64,000 nucleotides of DNA, from assembly GCA_023374025.1 (NCBI GenBank), contig SIJG01000090.1, forward strand, positions 77,180 to 141,179, written 5' to 3'. The position numbers and the translations under genes were made by a program. Shown in pieces: positions 52,031 to 61,174 of the stretch. Under the pieces are notes generated by a model. That model did not search any database and was not told the DNA's origin. It was given only the letters and a program-made list of their open reading frames with translations. Each line of letters begins with the position of its first letter. The first letter of the stretch is position 1. The stretch is from Heterodera schachtii (taxonomy: Eukaryota > Nematoda > Chromadorea > Rhabditida > Heteroderidae).

Positions 52031-52613
52031 GGTGTACGGACATTTCGCCTACTCGACATCTCGCCTACCGACATTTTGCCTACTTACATTTCGCCTACTA
52101 AGCTAAAAACATTCATTTCGCCTACTAACCCAAAAACATTCATTTCGCCTACTAAGCCAAAAACATTCATTTCGCCTACTAAGCCAAAAACATTCATTTC
52201 GCCTACTAAGCCAAAATCATTCATTTCGCCTACTGGATATTTCGCCTACTGATATCTCGCCTACTAACCTAATATAGACGTTTCGTCAACGGATTTCACC
52301 AAATATATATGCTCTATTTCATAATTATACGTTCAATAATTTTTTTTTCACTTAAATTATTCCAGTAAGCGAATATCAGTAGGCGAAATGAATGATTTTG
52401 GCTTAGTAGGCGAAATGAATGATTTTGGCTTAGTAGGCGAAATGAATGTTTTTGGGTTAGTAGGCAAAAAGACAAGTAGGCGAAATGTCAGTAGGCGAGA
52501 TAAATAGTAGGCGAAATGTCAGTAGGCGAAACGTCGGATTTTACCTTAGTAGGCGAAATGAATGTTTTTGGGTTAGTAGGCGAAATGTCGAGTAGGCGAA
52601 ATGTCATGTAGCC
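52031..52613. mobile_element. Foldback element made of TTTCGCCTACT arrays
   Basis: The left half (52031-52270) contains about eleven copies of TTTCGCCTACT or near variants. The right half (52370-52613) contains about twelve in the reverse orientation (AGTAGGCGAAA). Where regular, the unit is 27 bp: four units occupy 52111-52218, with TTTCGCCTACT followed by AAGCCAAAAAC or AACCCAAAAAC. Nearer the ends the spacing falls to 14-16 bp. The two outer ends, read inward, share GACATTTCGCCTACTCGACA. A central spacer of about 100 bp is AT-rich. There is no open reading frame. The architecture fits foldback transposons, whose long inverted ends hold direct repeats. No clear target duplication was found, so mobility is inferred. 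Confidence 0.75.
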
Positions 52614-53077
52614 AAGATTGGGAATAATTATTTATTTATTTAATTATTTTAAAAAGCCTTCAAAAAAAATTTTCCTAAAATTTTGGTCAAGAGCATGAGA
52701 ATATTAATAAATAAAGAAGCATTTAGTTTGGTAAAAAATTAAACAATAAAATTCATTATTAAAGATTCAAAAGATAAAAAAGAAACCAAAAATTATTATT
52801 AAAAATTAAAGAATTAATAATTATCACAACACTTGAAATTTCGAACACAGATTTTTCTACGAATTTTTAACAAATAAAAAATCTTTATATTAATTAGAAT
52901 TTTTAAATTTATAAGATTTATTTCATAAATCTATATTACAAAAATGCATTAAGAAATCATTTATATACATATATTTACAAACCATTAAGAAATATAAATA
53001 AAAATTACTTAGACTTTAATTATTTTATTAGAAAATAAAAAGAAGTATAATCTAATTTCGTATCTAAAAAAGATAAT
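52614..53077. other. AT-rich non-genic spacer
   Basis: A-biased low-complexity DNA between two repeat elements. Nothing recognised. Confidence 0.6.
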
Positions 53078-53420
53078 TACCGTAAATCCGCTATTTGAAT
53101 GCCCGGGCATTCTACTGTTCAACCCCTTCAAAAAGGACTTTTAATTGGAGAGGGCATTCTACCAGAGAGGGGCACTGTTTTGTTCAACCCCTCAAATCTC
53201 GGAAATTTGTTTTTTGTGTCAAAAAGGGGTGAAAACCATTTTTCTAACCAGTTTTATAGTGCAGAGCATAAATATGAGTATTTTTTTACGTTTACAAATT
53301 TTTGAATTTTTAAAAAATTTTGAATATTTTTCATTTTGGCCCTCGGGATTTTGGACTCGTATTTGAAAATTCATAACTCATTTCAAAGTGGGTCAATTTA
53401 AGTACAATAAAGCTTAAAAA
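53078..53420 (+). mobile_element. TACCGTA-type element remains
   Basis: The segment starts TACCGTAAATCCGCTATTTG and then has a GC-richer block. GGGCATTCTAC and TGTTCAACCCC occur as an adjacent pair near 53104 and again, with an insertion between them, at about 53152-53192. The opening resembles, loosely, the TACCGTAT ends at 27956 and 33840. The plus-strand bias flips from A-rich to T-rich across it. The two overlapping frames (53099-53305 and 53145-53366) have no recognisable domain. I infer a diverged DNA transposon end. Confidence 0.35.
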
Positions 53421-56400
53421 TAGAGAAAAATAAGGAGAATTTTAGGAATTTTATTTTAAATTTCTATCATCAAAATAAAAAAAAAATTTCCAGAAATTCT
53501 GGTAAAATTCGAATTTTCAGACAAAAAATCACAACTCGGTTCTTAAAGGATGTTTTCGAAAATTCAAAAATTAATATACTCAAAAAACCCACAATTTTTT
53601 GCTCTATAGAATTATATTTATTTCATATTTCTATTATTTTTGCGGATATACTCGATCCCTCCTGTTAACTATACATGAATTTTCTTTAAATAAATAATAT
53701 TATTATTTAATTAATTTTTATGAATTGTATTTTTTTGGCATTATTAAATAATAATTTAATTTTGATTTTATTATAATTAAAGAGCATTACTTAAATAATT
53801 TTATAAATACTTTGTTTGGTTATTGGCTTTTTAATTCTGAATTTTTAAAACATAAATATTTGTTAATTACTATAGACCAGCAAGACAATAATATTTTCTA
53901 TGGATTGTTAAATTTTTAATAAACAAATAAATCAAAATTTTTTGAAATTTAGCAGAATTATTTATTCTGTAGTCTTACAAATTCTCATAGGGTATGAAAT
54001 GCTGCATAAAAAATTAACATGAATTATAAAATATAAATTCTACAGGAGACAATAAAGTATTTTGTGGTAAATAAAAAAATTCAACAGAATAAATAAATGC
54101 TTTTATTTATTTTTATTTTATATAATTATAATTCATTAAAAGAGAGGAAGAAAAAACAAAACCAATGCAAAAGATTGTCAGAACTCTTCAAGATTTGCCA
54201 AGAATTTGATTACGAAAAAAGTTATTTTCCAAAAAAAAAAATTAAATTTATTAATGCTCGTTATCCAAATAATTAATTAATGAACTCGGAATTTCTTAGT
54301 TGATTAAATAATTAAACATTTAAATTTAAACTGAGTTTTATTTATTTTTATTCTTCTTTTCTACTATAAATAAATATAAACAAATTAATATATATTCTTA
54401 AAAAAATTTCTTCTTTGCATTCTCATAAAGAATTTATGTAAAATGAAATTAATAAATATAATTCTTTTAATAAATTTTTAATTTTCTTGTCCTCTAGTAC
54501 TTTCCGTTTGCGTTTCGGTTGTTGAAAAGTTGAAAACCCGTTTTTATTGTTTTACAATTTATTTATTTTTTGTTGCGCAATTTAATTATAATTTAAATGT
54601 TTTGCTTATTTAAAATACTTTTTAATTTCGTTCTAATATATATTATTTTAAACTTCAAAAAGAATTTATATTCCCTCGCCTTTTGGTTTTTCTTTCTATC
54701 CTTCTTGGCCTTAATCTTTTTATTATTTTAGAAATTGTTCTTTTATTCTTTTTATTTTGTTGATTAGAATAAAAAATGTAAGTATTATAATGAAAAATTT
54801 AAGATTAGATTGAATTATTCCAATTTAAAAGGTTAAATTTTATCTTTTAATAATATTTAATTATTTTGACTTCCAGGAGTTTGGTTGATGCTCTCGGTTG
54901 AATGGAGCCTGAATATTAGCATAATTAAATATGAGTGAATACAAAGTAATTTAGTGGATTTCACGTGTAATTGCAATAATTTCACAATTTAAGTAAATAT
55001 AAATTTAATAAATAAAAAAATATGAAAAAAAAAAAAAAAAAATTTACTATTTATAATTTTTATATTATTAAGGTCAGGTTTCTTTTTTTAATTGTTTTTG
55101 TTAAAATAACAATTCTGTTTATTATGAATAGTTGTAAGGCAAAAACAAGGATAAAAGAAAACATTTTATTGTAAAAAATGTTTTATGTTTGGAATTTCTT
55201 TTTTATTTTGTTTTTTAAATTCAGCCTCGAAAATTAAATTCTATTATAATATTTTATTTCTTGTGTGATGTCTCATGACAATTGTTCGTGCTTTCTTACC
55301 TCTTTTTTTTGATTATTTTTGGCAATTTTTATTGCTTTTTTGAGTTTTAGCACATATTTTGGTGCTTTTTGGCACACATACATGTACATATTTGGCGGTT
55401 TTTAATATATATAAATCACATCACTGGATATGTAATTATTTAAAAACAAAATCGATAGAACAAAAAGAAGAATAGTGAAAATGAAAATTAAAAATCATCT
55501 TTTAATTAAATAATAGCTTTTTTAAGTTAGCTTGCTTAAAATTGATTTGTAATACGTTAAATAAAAATCGTAAATCTAAATAACAAAAAATTGCTGGATC
55601 AATATAATCACTGTTTTAAATTTTATAGGAGAGTATAATTATATTTTATTAATTTATCACATATTTTTTCAAATTTGTTTTGAATTATTTTTCATGTGAA
55701 TTTTATTTTAATTTTTAAATTTGACTTCAATTATTCAACCTTCTTCTTTATATATTGAAATATGGAAGAATGAGCTGATTTAAGCGATAAAATTTCTTTT
55801 AACAATAAAAGATTTTTAATATTTATATAGTTTATAAAAATAAATGTTATATTTTGATCTTTTTATTATTTAAAATTACCCAAAATTACATAACATTCAT
55901 TCAAGTTAATACCAACAAGACTTCTGCTGGTGATATACTTTGATGGGTGCAATAAGGGCGACAGATTTTTTATGTTAGTTAAAGCAATGAACCAAAAATA
56001 AATAAATAAATAATTATTAAAATAATGACAAAAATCAAATAAAAATTATTTAAATAAAAAATAAATAATTAAAAAATATTTATTGATATTGTAGAAAATT
56101 TTTTCTTATAAAAACAATTTGATAAAATATTAATCAATGTCAAACTATTTATAAGTAAATATAAATTTTATTTATAAAATTATGCCTGCAATTGCAATAT
56201 TTATTTTAATGGTTATAATTCGGACAAAGCATGCTAGTATAGTTTAAATTAATTAAGTCTCAGATTTAAAGTTAATTTAAAAAATAAGAAATAAAATATT
56301 AATTAATGAAGATTAAAATAAAAGAATTATTATAAAAATAATCTAATAATATGGAATGATAAGAAGTAAAATTCAAAAATTTTAAATATTTAAATATATA

Positions 56401-57300
56401 ATTGAAATGAAAAGCTAAATGTTTAATTATTTCAAGCAAATAAAAATACTTTTAATTAATGAGAACAATAAGAAAATAAAAATAAAGGATAAATTAGAAA
56501 GAGACAAATTTATTATTTAATATTTTTAATTAATAAAAATTCTATTATAATTAATTATTAGTTTTAAGCCTAAAAACAATTAATTTATAACTCTTTTACA
56601 AATAAATTTTCAAAATAGAATTAAAAAAACATGGTGCCAATTATTAATTTTTACTTTATTTATCTCTGAATTTAAAATAAAATATTCAATATAGGAGTGA
56701 TTCTTTTATGATATACTTCTATAGGCAATAAAAAAGAAAAAATTATTTCTAAAGCTTTAAATTATTACTTTTATTTAATATTTTCTTCAATCTTCTCGAC
56801 TTCATGGATTTTTTTCATCACAATACTTTGGCAAATAAACTGATCAGAATTATATAAGATTTTAAAAATATTTTTCAAAGTTTTAATTATTAAATTTATA
56901 AAACAAGAAATTTCAAGATGAACAATTTTTCATTATAATAGTATTTATACGAAAAAAGAAATAAAATTATATTAATTGTTCCAAATCTAAAATAACAATA
57001 TATAGTAGCAATAATTAACTAAACAATAAAATTGTAATTATTAAAAATAGCATAACTTAGAAAAGTAAAAAATATAGAAGTATTTTTATAAAAATTTTTT
57101 TATTATAATGTAATTTTTTTAAAACTGAAAAATTTTATGAATAATGTGAAGTTGAAATAAATAAAATTAATAAAAATTATTTTTTAATCTCTAATAAAAA
57201 AGAACACTGGCGTACTCAATAAATTGTTACAAAGTGACATTAGATTAATTAAGCAAAATTATGAAAATATGAAAATAAATTTTTCAAAAATTAAACTAGT
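53421..57300. other. AT-rich non-genic stretch
   Basis: T-biased to about 55.88 kb apart from an A-biased patch near 54.0-54.3 kb, then A-biased. An 18-base A-run sits at 55025-55042. No gene or organised repeat recognised. Confidence 0.6.
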
Positions 57301-57415
57301 GATTGTACATAAAAGTACATGAAACAAAGCTAATAAACATTCCTCGCCGAAAGAATATGATCGTAATGAAAAACGCGAGGGATAAAAGCCATGAAGATTT
57401 TAAATAAAAATTCTA
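57301..57415 (+). repeat. Diverged dispersed repeat, copy B
   Basis: Partner of 2357-2460. It starts GATTGTACAT, has an extra AAAAGTACAT, then GAAACAAAGC and, further on, ACGCGAGGGATAAAAG. The copies are old and differ strongly in the middle. Confidence 0.45.
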
Positions 57416-58221
57416 CTGTAATAATAAACAGTTAAAGAATTTTAAAATTGTAATAATAACACAGAAAAAATAATTATACAGGCAATTCATCAAAAAAATT
57501 TAATAAATTAATAATTTCTTCATTATATCGGCGGTTTATTCGATTAAGGTGGATTTATTTCATTATGCAATTTCATTTTTTTTAATTTTAATCATTGTCT
57601 ATTAAATATTCTTTTGATTAAATTTATTTTATTTTGAAATTTATTGTAATCTCCTGTGAAATTTGAAATTATAATTTTGGTTTTGTCAAATCTATTTATA
57701 TTTTTAATTGTGAATGCTATAATATTTATGAAAATTTCAAAAAATAATAATAGTTCCTCGCCGTTAGGATTTCTGAAGGTCAATCTCATTTTTTGAAATT
57801 TATTTTGAATTATTTTTTTAATAGATTTTCAATTTTCATGTGTGACATATATCCCAAAACAAATTCATGATATTATTAATTAAGCAAAATTTTCTTAGTT
57901 TGTTACTAATTAGTTGCAAAAGTAATTAAATTGCTCATTTTTGAATGGATAAATGATTTTTCTTGATTTGTTTTAATTACTTATTTTGGTACATATTAAA
58001 TTCACTTCTAAAAGAAATATAAAATTTATTAAATTTTAAATATGAATTATCGGTAAGGAATTCCGAATGAAAATATTAATTTTATCTCATTTGAATAATT
58101 AAAGGGATGTCTTTGTTTTTATTCTTATTTAAATCAATTTTGTATGAAATAATTTCTTGTCATTATTCTCAACTTTGAGAGATAGGGTATCCCAATGAAA
58201 TTTAAATGTTTTTTATTAATA
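57416..58221. other. AT-rich spacer before the LTR element
   Basis: T-biased from about 57.5 kb. The 65-residue minus-strand frame at 57592-57789 is low complexity. No gene. Confidence 0.6.
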
Positions 58222-58225
58222 AAAT

Positions 58226-58552
58226 TGTTCGGTCTTCAAGCCGACACAATAAAATGTTTATTTGTAAAACAAATAAATTAAAACAATTTAAATAAATGGC
58301 GAAGTCGGTGGCGGAATAAATATTGGAGGAGAACAATAAATTAGGCGATGATGAATAAGTGCATAAAAGCAACAACATGAATGAGGGGAATGGACATGCA
58401 AAGGACAATATTAATCAATAGTGTCTTACATGATAAAAGGAAGACACAAAAATAGAGAGTGGGGATAAATGAGAGGAAAAGAGAGAAACAAATGCAAAGG
58501 GAAAATAAATGCAATTGTGAACTTTGATCTCTCGGGGTTGACCACCCAAACA
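58226..58552 (-). repeat. 3' LTR (complete, 327 bp)
   Basis: In element orientation it starts TGTTTGGGTGGTCAAC directly after the polypurine tract and ends GGCTTGAAGACCGAACA, so it has the TG...CA ends of LTRs. ACAAATAAACAT near 58256-58267 supplies an AATAAA polyadenylation signal. The final 60 or so bases (58226-58288) are absent from the 5' copy. Where the two LTRs can be compared (about 264 bp) I count four substitutions and a one-base indel. Confidence 0.85.
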
Positions 58553-58563
58553 CCTCCCCTTTT
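58553..58563 (-). other. Polypurine tract
   Basis: Read on the minus strand, AAAAGGGGAGG lies immediately before the TG that opens the 3' LTR. This is the expected position and composition of the plus-strand primer for reverse transcription. Confidence 0.8.
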
Positions 58564-58570
58564 AAATGAT

Positions 58571-61019
58571 CTAACGGGGCGAATATCGCGCAGGTGGTTG
58601 CCGTCGGCGATCAGGGTAGCGTCGTTGTGGCGTCGGCGATCGAGCAGCAGGTGTCGGCGATCGAGCGGCTTGAATGACATCCTGTTGCTCATCTCTGATC
58701 GGCGGTTCTTCCACTCCATCTTCAGCATTGACGGGGTCAGGCCTATTCTCTAGGACCTGCCCATTTTGTCGTCCATTTGCCATTTGAATTGGCAGATTAA
58801 ATTCCTCATTCAAAATATTCAATGGGTCCTCGACATTTTGGGTCGCCTTTCGGTGCCTCAGCTGATTCGCGTGGTAGCGACCGCTGGATCCGTCTTCAAA
58901 TCTCACATTGTAAATGACACGTTCCGGCCTTCCAACTTTGTGAAAGGCGATGTCGTGCCCAAACTGCGTCCTTTGATGCGAATATTTGCGGACGTGTGCC
59001 AAATCGGCGATTGAACTTCTTCTCCATTGCCTGATCACGTTCGATCGGCTGAATTGGAGGCGGCTTCAGCAGGTCCAATGTTGTTCGCGGCTTCCGTCCC
59101 AGGAGCATTTCGGATGGACTTTTCGAGTCCGGCAATGAATCGTTGGGGGTTGTCCGATATGTGACCAAAAATGTCTCAATTATTTCTTTAACTGAGGACA
59201 TTCCCTCCCCTTTTAATTTTCTGAAGGCACGCTTAAACGTGTCAACAAATCTCTCCGCTTGTTCATTGGACATGGGATGATATGGAGCCGAATTAATTCC
59301 ATTGGCCTCTGTAAATTTGGCGAATTCCGTGCTTTTGAATTGTGTGCCGTTATCAGAAACCAATGTTTCTGGAATTCCGTGCCGTGAAGCCAAATACCGT
59401 AGCTTTTCAATTGTCATTGCCGTCGAAATTGTTGACATTTCGAATACCTCGGGGTATTTCGAATAAGAATCGACAACAATCAGAAAATACTTTCCGAAAA
59501 ACGGTCCGGCAAAATCCATGTGTACGCGTTGCCATGGGCCTGTTGTTTTTGGCCAAGATTGTAAATTTGTCTTAATTGGCGCTTTTGCAGCAGCCTGACA
59601 TGGCACACATTCACGAACATAATCTTCAATGTCCTGATCGATTTTTGGCCAGAACACGTATTGACGTGCCAGCTGCTTCATCCTCTTCATTCCGGGATGT
59701 CCTTTGTGCAGCAATTTCAGAATTTTTGAATGGAATACTTTTGGGATTACCACTCTTTCTCCAAACATGAGGCATCCCTTTTCAATTGAAAGTTCTTCCT
59801 TTCTTCGGCAAAAATCACGGATCATTTGGTTTTCCTTGTCCATGGCCTTTTCATTTGGCCAAACATTTTTGACAAACTTTTGGACTTGAACAATATTTTC
59901 ATCACGCTCAGAAACAGCGACGAGGTCCGAAATTGACCAGCGAAGAAGACGATTGGCACTGCACTGCCGAATTCCCTTTTTGCTGCCAAAAATACTGACA
60001 AGGGGCTTATGGTCAGTTTGCAGAGTGAAATGCCGTCCATAAATCATTTTATGGAATTTTTGTACGGCAAAAATTAATGCCAAGCCCTCTTTTTCAATCT
60101 GCGAATAATTTTTTTCCGCAGGGGCGAGTGATTTTGAAGCATGGGCAATTGCTTTGATGTTTCCGTCCGAGAATTTGTGGTAAATGACCGCTCCGATGCC
60201 CAATTCGGAAGCGTCAGCTGCAACAATGATGTCCATCTTTGGGTCATAATGTGTTAACAGCAAATTGGATGCCAGAATTTCCTTAATTTTTCGAAACGCA
60301 TTTTCGCATCCTTCGCACCAATTCCAATCAATTTCCTTTTTAAGCAAATCGTCGAGCGGTTTTCGAATGAACCGCATGTTTTTGACGTATTGTTGGTAAT
60401 GGTTTACCATACCAAGAAATGATCGGAGCGATGGAATGTCTTGGCTAATTGCATAGATTTTTGCGGGATCCGGTCGGCGTCCATTTTTATCGATAATCTG
60501 TCCGAGATATTTGATTTGATCTCGGAAAAATTTGCATTTTGCCAATTTGACGCGGAATCCGTATGCCTGAATGCGACCAAAAACTTCTTTTAAGTGATTG
60601 GTGTGTTCCGAAATGTTTTTGCTGACGATTATAATGTCGTCCAAATAGGCAGTGGCAAATTCCAATCCTGCCAACATTTTATCCATAATCGATTGAAAAA
60701 TAGCTGGGGCTGATTTGACACCGAACGGCAGTCTTTCCATCCGGTAATTGCCCTTGTGGGTTGCCAGTCCACACAAATTTTTGGAATCTTCGTCCAATTC
60801 GACTTGGAAATAGGCGTCCCGCAGATCGATTTGCGAGAAAATTTTGCCTCCATTTAGCGTCGCAAAAATGTCTTCCGGTATTGGAAGCGGGTATTGGCAA
60901 TCGAGTAAATAAATGGCGAAGTCGGTGGCGGAATAAATATTGGAGGAGAACAATAAATTTAGGCGATGATGAATAAGTGCAGAAAAGCAACAACATGAAT
61001 GAGGGGAATGGACATGCAA
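58571..61019 (-). pseudogene. Ty3/gypsy pol (RT-RNase H-integrase), broken
   Basis: The long frame (61019-58896, 707 residues) begins with 38 residues of translated LTR. Reverse transcriptase follows, lacking its N-terminal part: the metal-binding Asp is Asp65 in QIDLRDAY and the YLDD box is at residues 125-128. RNase H (about 228-361) has Asp269, Glu311 and Asp336, but the sequence after NRLLRW jumps to the linker, so the ADALSR-type block with the last catalytic Asp is absent. The integrase zinc finger probably uses His438, His441, Cys471 and Cys474. The integrase core has Asp502, Asp556 and Glu589, with 32 rather than 35 residues between the last two. Just before position 58930 the frame breaks, and the GPY/F-like and basic Pro/Arg-rich tail continues in another frame (about 58930-58571, part of the 155-residue frame 59038-58571). 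In the intact family pol makes and integrates the element's DNA copy. This copy should be inactive. The Mag / K02A2.6-like assignment is from memory of the family. Confidence 0.9.
58600..58676. repeat. Short tandem repeat in the pol tail
   Basis: GTCGGCGATC recurs at four places, two of them within GTCGGCGATCGAGC. On the minus strand this gives the repeated Ala-Arg-Ser-Pro-Thr-Pro and Arg-rich wording of the C-terminal tail. It is a small in-gene expansion in a GC-rich segment. Confidence 0.6.
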
Positions 61020-61170
61020 AGGACAATATTAATCAATAGTGTCTTACATGATAAAAGGAAGACACAAAAATAGAGAGTGGGGATAAATGAGAGGAAAAGA
61101 AAGAAACAAATGCAAAGGGAAAATAAATGCAATTGTGAACTTTGATCTCTCGGGGTTGACCACCCGAATA
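60906..61170 (-). repeat. 5' LTR (truncated, about 265 bp)
   Basis: Aligned to 58289-58552. The outer end reads TATTCGGGTGG instead of TGTTTGGGTGG, so the terminal TG has become TA. The inner end stops at TTTATTTA and joins directly to reverse transcriptase sequence, so the polyadenylation signal region, the LTR 3' edge and the tRNA primer site are gone. The long open frame below begins inside this LTR, at 61019. Confidence 0.85.
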
Positions 61171-61174
61171 AAAT

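Larger units (their letters stand above)
58226..61170 (-). mobile_element. Internally deleted Ty3/gypsy LTR retrotransposon
   Basis: A minus-strand element of about 2.9 kb. In element orientation it consists of a shortened 5' LTR (61170-60906), the distal part of pol from within reverse transcriptase to the integrase tail (60905-58571), a polypurine tract (58563-58553) and a complete 3' LTR (58552-58226). The primer-binding site, gag, protease and the start of reverse transcriptase are missing, together with the last 63 or so bases of the 5' LTR. The order RT, RNase H, integrase is that of Ty3/gypsy. AAAT on both sides (58222-58225 and 61171-61174) is a possible 4-bp target duplication, weak because the region is AT-rich. 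The nearly identical LTRs indicate a recent insertion. The copy cannot be autonomous. Confidence 0.9.

Noticed and set aside
52111..52218. CRISPR-like appearance of four 27-bp units
   Set aside because: Units are contiguous with no unique spacers, the opposite arm is inverted, and the genome is eukaryotic.
58469..60976. Plus-strand and alternate-frame open frames across the LTR element
   Set aside because: They are shadows of the minus-strand pol and LTR sequence.
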